Shown here: in pieces, positions 47,303 to 58,066 of the stretch | How positions within the stretch are numbered: position 1 is the stretch's first letter | Layout of the letters: every line of letters begins with the position of its first letter | NCBI RefSeq assembly: GCF_000931465.1 | Contig: NZ_CP010892.1 | Coordinates: 5,541,388-5,605,387 of the forward strand | Direction of reading: 5' to 3' | From: Pseudomonas sp. MRSN 12121 | GTDB taxonomy: Bacteria; Pseudomonadota; Gammaproteobacteria; Pseudomonadales; Pseudomonadaceae | DNA: 64,000 nt | Made by a program: the position numbers and the translations under genes | Notes under the pieces: generated by a model | Told to the model about the DNA's origin: nothing | The model's database searches: none | Seen by the model: the letters and a program-made list of their open reading frames with translations, nothing else

Positions 47303-47337
47303 GGACAGGTACCACGGAGTGTTTCGGGATGGGAGCG

Positions 47338-47366
47338 AGTATGCAATTCCCGAGTAATTAAGTCAA
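47338..47366 (-). promoter_or_regulatory. iscR promoter
   Basis: On the minus strand, TTGACT (-35) and CATACT (-10) are 17 bases apart. The -35 is inside the first IscR site, so the bound regulator would block RNA polymerase. Confidence 0.8.
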
Positions 47367-47370
47367 CTAT
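47346..47370 (-). promoter_or_regulatory. IscR type 1 binding site, proximal
   Basis: The minus-strand sequence beginning ATAGTTGACTTAATTACTCG matches the known IscR type 1 consensus (ATASYYGACTRWWWYAGTCRRSTAT) at about 22 of 25 positions by eye. Confidence 0.8.
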
Positions 47371-47395
47371 AAGACCTACTACTTTAGTCAGGTTT
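47371..47395 (-). promoter_or_regulatory. IscR type 1 binding site, distal
   Basis: Directly adjacent to the proximal site, the minus strand reads AAACCTGACTAAAGTAGTAG, keeping the GACT and AGT core of the type 1 consensus. The match is weaker than in the proximal site. Confidence 0.6.
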
Positions 47396-47497
47396 ACCCG
47401 CAAAAGAGCGCGCGAATGATAGCAAAGTCTGTTACGCAATGGCACACCCGCAATCAGACGAATGACCGGTGGGTCGCCAATGCCCTTTCGGGGCGTT

Positions 47498-47534
47498 ATC
47501 GCGAGCAGTTCCCATGAGGCAAGCTGCTCGCGCC
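47498..47534. repeat. REP-like inverted repeat after cysE
   Basis: CGCGAGCAG and CTGCTCGCG are exact inverses around a 15-base loop, in the style of the other REP units. It follows the cysE stop codon and may also end its transcript. Confidence 0.55.
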
Positions 47535-47549
47535 AAGCAGCCGGAAGGC

Positions 47550-48326
47550 TCAGCCGACCTGGCTATCGCCCTTGTCCTTGACCCCGGCAAAATCCTCATC
47601 GCGCAGCGCCGGCAGATCCTTGGCACTGTAGTTACTGCCCAGATCCTTCAAGGCGCCGCACATCCCTTCCAGGCGCCCGTCGACGGCCTGCAGGTGGTCG
47701 AGCAACTGGCCAATGGCTCGCGCCACCGGGTCAGGCATGTCCTCGCTGACGCCGTAGGCATCGAAACCGAGCTTCTCCGCCATGGCCTTGCGCTTGGCTT
47801 CCTGTTCGTCGTCGGACTTGACGATGATCCGCCCAGGAATCCCCACTACCGTGGCGCCCGCCGGCACCGCCTTGGTCACCACCGCATTGGAGCCGACCTT
47901 GGCCCCCGCACCCACAGTGAACGGCCCCAGCACCTTGGCGCCCGCGCCTACTACCACACCGTCTTCCAGGGTCGGATGGCGCTTGCCCTTGTTCCAACTG
48001 GTCCCCCCCAGGGTCACACCCTGGTAGAGAGTGACGTCGTCACCGATTTCCGCGGTCTCGCCAATAACGATGCCCATGCCATGGTCGATGAAGAAGCGGC
48101 GACCGACCTTGGCCCCCGGGTGAATCTCGATGCCGGTCAGCCAGCGCCCGAAGTTCGACACCAGGCGCGCCAGCCATTTCCAGCCCATGCCCCACAAGGC
48201 ACCGGACAAGCGGTGAATCCAGATCGCATGCATGCCCGGATAGCAGGTCAGGACCTCGAAGGCGTTACGCGCCGCCGGGTCACGATGGAAAACACTCTGG
48301 ATATCTTCACGCAAACGCTCAAACAT
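47550..48326 (-). CDS. cysE: Serine O-acetyltransferase
   Basis: A 258-residue left-handed beta-helix enzyme (EC 2.3.1.30) that acetylates serine for cysteine synthesis, and so feeds the neighbouring IscS desulfurase with substrate. [20 protein letters not shown] and [20 protein letters not shown] are hexapeptide-repeat signatures with the catalytic His. I begin at MFERLRED (48326), the conserved N-terminus. It overlaps trmJ by 8 bases. Confidence 0.97.
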   Translation of the reverse strand: MFERLREDIQSVFHRDPAARNAFEVLTCYPGMHAIWIHRLSGALWGMGWKWLARLVSNFGRWLTGIEIHPGAKVGRRFFIDHGMGIVIGETAEIGDDVTLYQGVTLGGTSWNKGKRHPTLEDGVVVGAGAKVLGPFTVGAGAKVGSNAVVTKAVPAGATVVGIPGRIIVKSDDEQEAKRKAMAEKLGFDAYGVSEDMPDPVARAIGQLLDHLQAVDGRLEGMCGALKDLGSNYSAKDLPALRDEDFAGVKDKGDSQVG

Positions 48327-49098
48327 CATCATTCTTCCGCTCAAGGAGCTCGCCACGGGCCGCTTTCTGGGTTTCCGTGAGGATGCCACGCAAAATATTC
48401 ATTTCCGCCCGGCTCACCGAGCTGCGTCCATACAACCGACGCAGGCGCGCCATCAAGTGCCGCGGTTTTTCCGGATCGAGGAAATCGATGGCTACCAGCG
48501 TCTGCTCCAGATGCTCGTAGAACCGCTCCAGCTCATCCATGGTCGCCAGCTCATCGCTACGCGGCGCCCCTCCTTCATCCTTCTCGACCTTGCCCGGCTG
48601 GACACCGGTCGCCAGCCAGGACATACGCACTTCATAAGCCAGCACCTGCACCGCCGTCGCCAGGTTCAGCGAACTGAACGCCGGGTCCGAAGGGATATGC
48701 ACGTGAAAGTGACATCGCTGCAACTCGTCATTGGTCAGGCCGGAATCTTCACGGCCGAACACCAAGGCGATTTGCGCCCCCTGCCCAGCCTCCTCCACCA
48801 CCTTGACCCCGGACTCACGGGGATCGAGCAAAGGCCAGGGAATCCGTCGGTCCCGGGCGCTGGTACCGAATACCAGGGTGCAGCCCGCCAGGGCATCTTC
48901 CAGGGTGGCGACGACCCGAGCGTTTTCAAGAATGTCGGTGGCCCCGGACGCTCGCGCATCGGCCTCGGGAGATGGAAAGACCCGCGGTTCGACCAGCACC
49001 AGCCGCGACAGCCCCATGTTCTTCATGGCACGCGCAGCCCCGCCGATGTTTCCGGGATGACTGGTATTGACCAGGACGACACGAATGTTCTGCAGCAA
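48319..49098 (-). CDS. trmJ: tRNA Cm32/Um32 2'-O-methyltransferase TrmJ
   Basis: A 259-residue SPOUT (knotted) methyltransferase (EC 2.1.1.200) that methylates the ribose at position 32 of t[23 protein letters not shown] is motif 1, and the SAM knot has [13 protein letters not shown] and [14 protein letters not shown]. It is divergent from suhB, 244 bases away, and upstream of cysE. Confidence 0.96.
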   Translation of the reverse strand: MLQNIRVVLVNTSHPGNIGGAARAMKNMGLSRLVLVEPRVFPSPEADARASGATDILENARVVATLEDALAGCTLVFGTSARDRRIPWPLLDPRESGVKVVEEAGQGAQIALVFGREDSGLTNDELQRCHFHVHIPSDPAFSSLNLATAVQVLAYEVRMSWLATGVQPGKVEKDEGGAPRSDELATMDELERFYEHLEQTLVAIDFLDPEKPRHLMARLRRLYGRSSVSRAEMNILRGILTETQKAARGELLERKNDDV

Positions 49099-49342
49099 GG
49101 GAAGCGCTCTCGTACAAGAAGAAAGGGGAGCAAATCTTACAGAACAGCCAACAGGCTCGCCTTAAAAGATTGACGCCCGCAAAAAACCGACCGCCCGGCA
49201 CGGACCGCCGTTCGTCAAAATATGCCTGCATTTACCGACCCTGGCGACAGATCACGGCAAGCGGAGCGAATGTCGACCTTCATCTGCAAAAGTTTTCTGC
49301 TAGAATGCTCGGCTTTCTTTAACAACCTTAGGTGACCTATCC

Positions 49343-50158
49343 ATGCAGCCAATGCTGAATATCGCGCTGCGCGCCGCCCGCAGCGCCAGTGAACTGATTT
49401 TCCGCTCCATCGAGCGCCTGGATACCATCAAGGTCGACGAAAAAGACGCCAAGGACTACGTGTCCGAAGTTGATCGCGCCGCCGAACAGAAGATCATCGA
49501 CGCCCTGCGCAAGGCCTACCCGACCCACGCCATTCTCGGCGAAGAAACCGGCCTGCACGCCGGCAGCGGCGAAGGTGAAGACTACCTGTGGATCATCGAC
49601 CCACTGGACGGCACCACCAACTTCCTGCGCGGCATCCCCCATTTCGCTGTCAGCATCGCCTGCAAATACCGTGGTCGCCTGGAACACGCCGTAGTCCTGG
49701 ACCCGGTGCGCCAGGAAGAATTCACCGCCAGCCGCGGTCGCGGCGCACAACTGAACGGTCGTCGCCTGCGCGTCAGCGGTCGCACCAGCCTCGACGGCGC
49801 CCTACTGGGCACCGGCTTCCCGTTCCGTGACGACCAGATGGACAACCTCGACAACTACCTGGGCATGTTCCGCGCCCTGATTGGCCAGACCGCCGGCATT
49901 CGCCGCGCCGGCGCTGCCAGCCTGGACCTGGCCTATGTGGCCGCCGGTCGTTTCGATGCGTTCTGGGAGTCGGGCCTGTCCGAGTGGGACATGGCGGCGG
50001 GCGCCCTGCTGATCCAAGAAGCCGGCGGCCTGGTGAGCGACTTCACCGGCGGTCACGACTTCCTGGAGAAAGGCCACGTGGTAGCGGGCAACACCAAATG
50101 CTTCAAGGCGGTCCTCACCGCCATCCAGCCGCACCTGCCGGCCTCGCTGAAGCGCTAA
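49343..50158 (+). CDS. suhB: Inositol-1-monophosphatase family protein SuhB
   Basis: A 271-residue Mg-dependent phosphatase (EC 3.1.3.25); in bacteria SuhB also acts in rRNA antitermination complexes. The metal motifs are GEETGLH, WIIDPLDGTTNFLRG and the late SEWDMAAGALL. In Pseudomonas SuhB affects virulence and motility regulation. Divergent from trmJ; a strong terminator follows. Confidence 0.97.
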   Translation: MQPMLNIALRAARSASELIFRSIERLDTIKVDEKDAKDYVSEVDRAAEQKIIDALRKAYPTHAILGEETGLHAGSGEGEDYLWIIDPLDGTTNFLRGIPHFAVSIACKYRGRLEHAVVLDPVRQEEFTASRGRGAQLNGRRLRVSGRTSLDGALLGTGFPFRDDQMDNLDNYLGMFRALIGQTAGIRRAGAASLDLAYVAAGRFDAFWESGLSEWDMAAGALLIQEAGGLVSDFTGGHDFLEKGHVVAGNTKCFKAVLTAIQPHLPASLKR

Positions 50159-50171
50159 GCGCCAGCGACAG

Positions 50172-50199
50172 AAAAAGCACCCCGCGGGGTGCTTTTTTT
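50172..50199 (+). terminator. Terminator of suhB
   Basis: AAAAAGCACCC pairs with GGGTGCTTTTT around CGCG, with further T residues. Confidence 0.95.
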
Positions 50200-50223
50200 A
50201 TGCCTGCGATTTACTACGCAGGT

Positions 50224-50312
50224 TGTAGGAGCGAGGCTTGCCCGCGATAGCTTCACCCCAAAGAGACTGACACACCGCGGCGCCTGGATCGCGGGCAAGC
50301 CTCGCTCCTACA
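50224..50312. repeat. REPIN between suhB and the glycine-zipper gene
   Basis: TGTAGGAGCGAGGCTTGCCC plus CGCGAT and its exact inverse flank a 39-base core. It stands between two facing terminators, the usual intergenic niche of these elements. Confidence 0.9.
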
Positions 50313-50335
50313 GAAGCCTTGAACCACTGGCAATA

Positions 50336-50361
50336 AAAAAGCACCCCGCAGGGTGCTTTTT
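50336..50361 (-). terminator. Terminator of the glycine-zipper gene
   Basis: AAAAAGCACCC and GGGTGCTTTTT pair around CGCA. It is nearly identical to the suhB terminator and faces it. Confidence 0.9.
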
Positions 50362-50381
50362 CATGATTGACGCCGAAAGGC

Positions 50382-50930
50382 TTAGTGCTCCACCTGGTTC
50401 TGCCCCAGGATCAGCTGGCCTTCCTTGTTGACCGGAATCTGGCTGCCTGGATCACGATCCATGCGCACCTGGCCTTGCTTGCCATTCAACTCGTACTTCA
50501 CGTCATAACCCACCACTTTGTCGCTGATGTCATTGACCGTGTTGCAGCGAGTCTGAGTGGTGGTGTAGGTGTCACGCTCCTGCATGCCCTCCTGGACCTT
50601 GTTGCCGGCATAACCTCCGCCGACCGCACCCGCGACCGTGGCGATCTTCTTGCCGGTACCGCCGCCGATCTGGTTCCCCAGAAGACCGCCAGCCAGCGCA
50701 CCGACCACCGTACCGGCGATCTGATGCTGATCCTGCACCGGCCGCTGGCGCGTCACAGTGACGTCCTTGCACACCTCGCGAGGGGTTTTGATCTGTTGTT
50801 TGACCGGCTCAACTGCCAGCACTTGCGCATACTCAGGGCCGCTTTTCACCAGGCTGTAGGTGGCAACAGCACCCCCGGCAGTCACACCGACAGCACCCAA
50901 TACCGCACCAACCAGCAACGACTTGTTCAC
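50382..50930 (-). CDS. Glycine-zipper 2TM domain protein
   Basis: A 182-residue exported protein with an N-terminal hydrophobic anchor (LLVGAVLGAVGVTAGGAVAT). A glycine zipper at about 72-110 (GTVVGALAGGLLGNQIGGGT, AGAVGGGYAGNKVQEGM) is typical of the SlyB/Rcp envelope family. The C-terminus is a beta-rich domain (VGYDVKYELNGKQGQVRMDR). The homologous position in P. aeruginosa (PA3819) holds the same type of protein. Its role in envelope stability is inferred. Confidence 0.85.
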   Translation of the reverse strand: MNKSLLVGAVLGAVGVTAGGAVATYSLVKSGPEYAQVLAVEPVKQQIKTPREVCKDVTVTRQRPVQDQHQIAGTVVGALAGGLLGNQIGGGTGKKIATVAGAVGGGYAGNKVQEGMQERDTYTTTQTRCNTVNDISDKVVGYDVKYELNGKQGQVRMDRDPGSQIPVNKEGQLILGQNQVEH

Positions 50931-50989
50931 ATGAACCTCCTGACCATCACAAGCGGGACATGCCCGCGCTTCTCCCAGCCTTGGAGCAT

Positions 50990-51018
50990 AAAAAAAAGCG
51001 CGAGTTCAATGCTCGCGC
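50990..51018 (-). terminator. Terminator of the queA-secF unit
   Basis: GCGCGAG and CTCGCGC pair around TTCAATG. On the minus strand eight T residues follow the stem, 33 bases after the secF stop codon. Confidence 0.92.
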
Positions 51019-51050
51019 CTTTTTGACTGACCGCCGGGAGGCGAAAACCG

Positions 51051-51965
51051 TCATGGACGGTCGTCGACTTCCTTCTCGGTATTGGCCGGAGGAATCAGGT
51101 CCTCGCTGCTCAGGTTCAGCCAGATCAGCACCACGTTGGCGATGTAGATCGACGAGTAGGTACCCGCCAGCACGCCGACGAACAGCGCGATGGAGAAGCC
51201 CCAAAGGTTATCGCCACCGAAGAACAGCAGCGCCGCGATCGCCAGCAGCGTGGAGATCGAAGTCGCCATGGTGCGCAGCAGGGTCTGAGTGGTCGAGATG
51301 TTGATGTTCTCGATCAGGCTGGCCTTGCGCAGCACGCGGAAGTTCTCACGCACCCGGTCGAAGACCACGATGGTGTCGTTGAGCGAATAACCGATGATCG
51401 CCAGTACCGCCGCCAGCACCGTAAGGTCGAAGGTGATCTGGAAGAACGACAGGATACCCACGGTCACCACCACGTCGTGGATCAGCGAAACGATGGCGCC
51501 GACCGCGAACTTCCACTGGAAGCGGAAAGCCAGGTAGATCAGGATCCCGCCCAGCGCCATCAGCATGCCGAGGCCGCCCTGGTCGCGCAGTTCCTCACCC
51601 ACTTGCGGGCCGACGAACTCGACGCGCTTGACCTGCGCCGGGTTGTCGCCGCCAGTCTTCTGCAGCGCTTCCGCCACCTGGTGGCCCAGCTGCGGGTCTT
51701 CACCCGGCATCCGCACCAATAGATCGGTGGTCGCACCGAAGCTTTGCACGATCGCTTCGTGATAGCCGGATTCGCTCAGTTGCGCGCGAACCTTCATCAC
51801 ATCCGCCGGACGCTCGTAGGTCAGCTCGATGAGCGTACCGCCGGTGAAGTCCAGGCCGTAGTTCAGCCCCTTGTGGAACCAGCTGAACAGCGCCAGAACG
51901 GTCAGGAGCACAGTGAGGCCGAACGCAACGTTGCGCACGCCCATGAAGTTGATAGTACGTAACAT
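51051..51965 (-). CDS. secF: Protein translocase subunit SecF
   Basis: A 304-residue, six-span membrane subunit of the Sec accessory complex SecDF-YajC, using the proton gradient to pull proteins across the membrane. GLDFTGGTLIEL and the late GYSLNDTIVVFDRVREN are SecF signatures. It follows secD by 9 bases. Confidence 0.97.
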   Translation of the reverse strand: MLRTINFMGVRNVAFGLTVLLTVLALFSWFHKGLNYGLDFTGGTLIELTYERPADVMKVRAQLSESGYHEAIVQSFGATTDLLVRMPGEDPQLGHQVAEALQKTGGDNPAQVKRVEFVGPQVGEELRDQGGLGMLMALGGILIYLAFRFQWKFAVGAIVSLIHDVVVTVGILSFFQITFDLTVLAAVLAIIGYSLNDTIVVFDRVRENFRVLRKASLIENINISTTQTLLRTMATSISTLLAIAALLFFGGDNLWGFSIALFVGVLAGTYSSIYIANVVLIWLNLSSEDLIPPANTEKEVDDRP

Positions 51966-51974
51966 GGCAGCCCC

Positions 51975-53843
51975 TTAAATCCACAACTTCTTGAAGTCAC
52001 GACCGCCGAAGATCAGGTTGACCATCGCGCGGGTCAGCCAGATGGCCGTGAACATCGAGGTAAAGATCCCGAGGGACATGGTCACCGCAAAGCCTTTGAC
52101 CGGGCCGGTGCCCATGGCAAAGAGAATCCCGCCGACCAGCAAGGTGGTCAGGTTGGAGTCGAGAATCGCGGTGAATGCCCGGCCGAAGCCTTCGTTGATT
52201 GCCCGCTGCACGGTCATGCCGGCGGCGATCTCTTCACGGATCCGCGAGAAGATCAGCACGTTGGCGTCTACCGCCATACCCATGGTCAACACGATACCGG
52301 CGATACCCGGCAGGGTCAGCGTAGCCCCCAGCAAGGACATCAAGGCCAGCAGCAACACCATGTTCAGCGCCAGCGCCACGGTGGCGATGACACCGAAGAA
52401 GCGGTAGATGGCGATGATAAACAGCGACACGAACAGCATGCCCCACAGCGACGCATCGATACCCTTGGTGATGTTGTCGGCACCCAGGCTCGGGCCGATG
52501 GTGCGCTCTTCGGCGAAGTACATTGGCGCGGCCAGGCCACCGGCGCGCAACAGCAGCGCCAGTTCGGAGGACTCGCCCTGGCCGTTCAGGCCGGTAATGC
52601 GGAACTGGCTGCCCAGCGGCGACTGGATGGTCGCCAGGCTGATGATCTTCTTCTCTTCCTTGAAGCTCTGCACCGCGACGTCTTTCTCGACACCGTCGAC
52701 CACTTGCTTGGTGTAAGTGGTGGTCGGCTTCTGCTCGATGAAGATCACCGCCATACTGCGACCGACGTTGCTACGGGTCGAACGGCTCATCAGCTCACCG
52801 CCGTGGCCATCGAGCTTGATGTTCACCTGCGGACGGCCATGCTCGTCGAAGCCCGCCTGGGCGTCGGTCACCTGGTCACCGGTGATGATCAGGCCACGTT
52901 CGATCAGGGCTGGAGGACGGTTGCCCTCACGGAATTCGAAAGATTCGGAAGTGGCTTTCGAAGCCCCCGGCTCGGCGGCCAGACGGAACTCCAGGTTGGC
53001 CGTCTTGCCCAGGATACGCTTGGCTTCGGCAGTGTCCTGCACGCCCGGCAGCTCAACCACGATACGGTTGGCGCCCTGGCGCTGGACCAGAGGCTCGGCC
53101 ACACCCAGCTCGTTGACGCGGTTACGGACCGTGGTCAAGTTCTGCTTGATGGAGTATTCACGGATTTCCGCCAGCTTGGCCGGGGTCATCGCCAGACGCA
53201 GCACCGCCTGACCATTGAGATCGGCCGGCACAATGTCGAAATCGTTGAAGTTCTTGCGGATCAGCGCACGAGCCTGTTCACGGGTCGCGTCGTCGCTGAA
53301 GCCCAGTTGAATGGCGCCGTTGAGCTGCGGCAGGCTGCGATAGCGCAGACGCTCTTTGCGCAGCAGGCTCTTCACATCGCCTTCGTAGACTTTCAGGCGT
53401 GCGTCGAGGGCTTTTTCCATGTCCACTTCCAGCAGGAAGTGCACACCACCGGACAAGTCCAGACCCAGCTTCATCGGGTGCGCGCCGAGGTTACGCAGCC
53501 ATTGCGGGGTGGTTTGCGCCAGGTTCAATGCAACGACGTAGTCGTCACCCAGGGCCTTGCGCACGACGTCCTTGGCGGGAAGCTGGTCTTCCTGCTTGGT
53601 CAGACGCAGCAGGCCGCCCTTGCCCTTGGCCCCGACGGAGGAAGCCTTGACAGCGATCCCGGCCTCGCCAAGCGCCTTGCTCGCGCGGTCCAGGTCATCC
53701 TGAGTGACCTGCAGCGCAGTGCTCGCGCCACTGACCTGAATGGCCGGATCATCGGGGTACAGGTTGGGAGCGGAATAAATAAAACCGATCGCCAGCACCG
53801 CCAGGATCAGTACGTATTTCCACAGAGGGTATTTGTTCAGCAT
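51975..53843 (-). CDS. secD: Protein translocase subunit SecD
   Basis: A 622-residue membrane subunit with a large periplasmic part. The first membrane segment (YVLILAVLAIGFIYSAPN) is followed by GLDLSGGVHFLLEVD. Five more spans lie near the C-terminus, including GMAVDANVLIFSRIREEI. I use the ATG at 53843; a GTG codon lies just upstream in the same frame. Confidence 0.97.
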   Translation of the reverse strand: MLNKYPLWKYVLILAVLAIGFIYSAPNLYPDDPAIQVSGASTALQVTQDDLDRASKALGEAGIAVKASSVGAKGKGGLLRLTKQEDQLPAKDVVRKALGDDYVVALNLAQTTPQWLRNLGAHPMKLGLDLSGGVHFLLEVDMEKALDARLKVYEGDVKSLLRKERLRYRSLPQLNGAIQLGFSDDATREQARALIRKNFNDFDIVPADLNGQAVLRLAMTPAKLAEIREYSIKQNLTTVRNRVNELGVAEPLVQRQGANRIVVELPGVQDTAEAKRILGKTANLEFRLAAEPGASKATSESFEFREGNRPPALIERGLIITGDQVTDAQAGFDEHGRPQVNIKLDGHGGELMSRSTRSNVGRSMAVIFIEQKPTTTYTKQVVDGVEKDVAVQSFKEEKKIISLATIQSPLGSQFRITGLNGQGESSELALLLRAGGLAAPMYFAEERTIGPSLGADNITKGIDASLWGMLFVSLFIIAIYRFFGVIATVALALNMVLLLALMSLLGATLTLPGIAGIVLTMGMAVDANVLIFSRIREEIAAGMTVQRAINEGFGRAFTAILDSNLTTLLVGGILFAMGTGPVKGFAVTMSLGIFTSMFTAIWLTRAMVNLIFGGRDFKKLWI

Positions 53844-53905
53844 CACGCCGCCCGTTTATGAAGCGGGGCGCCTTGCGCGCCCCGTCGATTGGTAAAAGAT
53901 GAAAC

Positions 53906-54241
53906 TTAGATCGCCTTCAGCGTGCCTTTTGGCAGCGTGGCGGCGATAGCGCCTTTCTGGAACTTCATCTCGATAGCGTCGGAAACTTCCAGCACTACGA
54001 AATCATCGGTCACTTTGGTGATCTTGCCGGCGATACCGCCAGTGGTCACAACTTCGTCACCTTTCTGCAGGCTGCCCAGCAGGTTCTTCTGTTCTTTGGC
54101 GCGCTTGGCCTGCGGACGCCAGATCATCAGATAGAAGATGACCAGGAAACCCACCAGGAAAATCCACTCGAAGCCAGTGCCAGCAGGGCCTGCAGCAGGT
54201 GCAGCGGCGTCAGCCATTGCAGTCGGGATAAAAAAGCTCAT
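53906..54241 (-). CDS. yajC: Sec accessory protein YajC
   Basis: A 111-residue single-span inner membrane protein that joins SecD and SecF. The membrane segment is at about 28-44 (FLVGFLVIFYLMIWRPQ), then KRAKEQKNLLGSLQKGDEVV and TTGGIAGKI form the conserved cytoplasmic part. Confidence 0.96.
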   Translation of the reverse strand: MSFFIPTAMADAAAPAAGPAGTGFEWIFLVGFLVIFYLMIWRPQAKRAKEQKNLLGSLQKGDEVVTTGGIAGKITKVTDDFVVLEVSDAIEMKFQKGAIAATLPKGTLKAI

Positions 54242-54289
54242 GTAACACTCCGGATAATTACAAAAAGGGGGTCTTAACGTCTTTAGAAC

Positions 54290-56469
<2,180 letters not shown>

Positions 56470-56535
56470 GATGGGGTTCGTCTAGCAGGGCCGGAAAGTT
56501 TAGCGGAAATAGCCAAAATTGACCATGAAACCTGA

Positions 56536-56564
56536 TTGACCAACGGTAGGCGCCTCTCTATACT
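56536..56564 (+). promoter_or_regulatory. Sigma-70 promoter of tRNA-Leu
   Basis: TTGACC and TATACT are exactly 17 bases apart, 14 bases before the first base of the tRNA. Confidence 0.85.
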
Positions 56565-56577
56565 TCGCCGCCATTGA

Positions 56578-56662
56578 GCCCTGATGGCGGAATTGGTAGA
56601 CGCGGCGGATTCAAAATCCGTTTTCGAAAGGAGTGGGAGTTCGAGTCTCCCTCGGGGCACCA
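56578..56662 (+). tRNA. tRNA-Leu (CAA)
   Basis: An 85-base class II tRNA. The acceptor stem GCCCTGA pairs with TCGGGGC, followed by discriminator A and encoded CCA. The D-arm contains GGCGGAATTGGTAGACGC, the anticodon loop TTCAAAA gives CAA (reads UUG), and a variable arm precedes GTTCGAGTCTC of the T-arm. Confidence 0.95.
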
Positions 56663-56670
56663 AACATTAA

Positions 56671-56700
56671 AAAGACCTTGAAATCCAAGGTCTTTTTTTT
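56671..56700 (+). terminator. Terminator of tRNA-Leu
   Basis: AAAGACCTT and AAGGTCTTT pair around GAAATCC, with eight or more T residues. Confidence 0.95.
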
Positions 56701-56731
56701 CGCCTGCAGAAAAGTGCCGCCCCAGGAAAAC

Positions 56732-56821
56732 CTGTAGGAGCGAAGCTTGCTCACGATGAACGATCACGCAACAAGCTGATACCCGGTGGCGCCTGTCTCG
56801 CGGGCAAGCCTCGCTCCTACA
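56732..56821. repeat. REPIN between tRNA-Leu and ppk2
   Basis: CTGTAGGAGCGAAGCTTGCT and a diverged inverse ending CGCTCCTACA flank the core. The left arm has substitutions (TCACGAT), so the arms are less exact than elsewhere. Confidence 0.85.
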
Positions 56822-56917
56822 AGGGCAGGTAAAAGCTTCCTTGATACGCATCAAGAAGCCCGGTTTTGTGCGCCCTAGACTGTCTGAAAGACCTTGAATC
56901 GATCAGACAGGCCCGAT

Positions 56918-58006
56918 ATGAGCGAAGAGTCCACCGCACTCCCCCTTGCCCCACCCCACGCCGAAACAGCCCAGCCAGCGCTTGCTTCCAGCAGCAAAAG
57001 CGCTCCGCGCAAACCAACCGCCCCGCGCCCGCGCCGGCCTCGGGCAAGCGCCAAACCGGCCGCCGCCAAAACCACCGAGGCCGAAATCAGTGCCATCAGC
57101 CAGCAGCCGATGGCCCTGCAGGTGGCCAGCGCGCCCCATGGCAGCGACGAAGACAGCTCCACGGCCAAACTGCCCGCCAGTTACCCGTATCGCAGCCGCA
57201 TGCGTCGCGCCGAATATGAAAAGGCCAAGCAGGAGCTGCAGATCGAGCTGCTCAAGGTGCAAAGCTGGGTCAAGGAAACCGGGCAACGGGTGGTGGTGCT
57301 GTTCGAGGGCCGCGACGCCGCGGGCAAGGGCGGCACCATCAAGCGCTTCATGGAGCACCTGAACCCGCGCGGTGCGCGGATCGTCGCCCTGGAAAAACCC
57401 AGCGAGCAGGAACAGGGCCAGTGGTATTTCCAGCGTTACATCCAGCACCTGCCGACCGCCGGGGAAATGGTCTTCTTCGACCGCTCCTGGTACAACCGCG
57501 CCGGTGTCGAGCGGGTCATGGACTTCTGCTCGCCCCTGCAATACCTGGAGTTCATGCGCCAGACTCCCGACCTGGAACGCATGCTGTGCAACAGCGGCAT
57601 CCTGCTGTTCAAGTACTGGTTCTCGGTCAATCGCGACGAGCAACTGCGCCGCTTTATCTCCCGCCGCGACGATCCGCTCAAGCACTGGAAACTCTCACCC
57701 ATCGACATCAAGTCGCTGGACAAGTGGGACGAATACACCGCCGCCAAGCAGGCGATGTTCTTCCACACCGACACCGCCGATGCGCCCTGGACGGTCATCA
57801 AGTCGGACGACAAGAAACGCGCGCGGATCAACTGCATCCGTCACTTCCTGCACTCGCTCGACTACCCGGGCAAGAACCTGCGCGTGGCCCACCAACCCGA
57901 TCCCTTGCTGGTCGGCCGGGCTTCGCGGGTCATGGAGGAAGACGAGCGGCTGTACAACGAGGCGGCCGCGGAACCGGCGCGCAATCCCCTGGCGACCCCG
58001 GCTTAG
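56918..58006 (+). CDS. ppk2: Polyphosphate kinase 2
   Basis: A 362-residue nucleotide kinase of the PPK2 family (EC 2.7.4.34) that uses inorganic polyphosphate to phosphorylate nucleoside diphosphates. The Walker A motif is FEGRDAAGKGGTIKRF near 134, and DRSWYNRAGVERVMDF and KYWFSVNRDEQLRRF are diagnostic. Residues 1-90 are an Ala/Pro/Lys-rich low-complexity extension not needed for the core. The ATG at 56918 replaces the longer open frame from 56894. Confidence 0.94.
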   Translation: MSEESTALPLAPPHAETAQPALASSSKSAPRKPTAPRPRRPRASAKPAAAKTTEAEISAISQQPMALQVASAPHGSDEDSSTAKLPASYPYRSRMRRAEYEKAKQELQIELLKVQSWVKETGQRVVVLFEGRDAAGKGGTIKRFMEHLNPRGARIVALEKPSEQEQGQWYFQRYIQHLPTAGEMVFFDRSWYNRAGVERVMDFCSPLQYLEFMRQTPDLERMLCNSGILLFKYWFSVNRDEQLRRFISRRDDPLKHWKLSPIDIKSLDKWDEYTAAKQAMFFHTDTADAPWTVIKSDDKKRARINCIRHFLHSLDYPGKNLRVAHQPDPLLVGRASRVMEEDERLYNEAAAEPARNPLATPA

Positions 58007-58066
58007 GCGGCCGACCGCCAGCGCCCTTCCCGGACCGTCACCCACCCAGGGAAGGGCCGCAACGAC

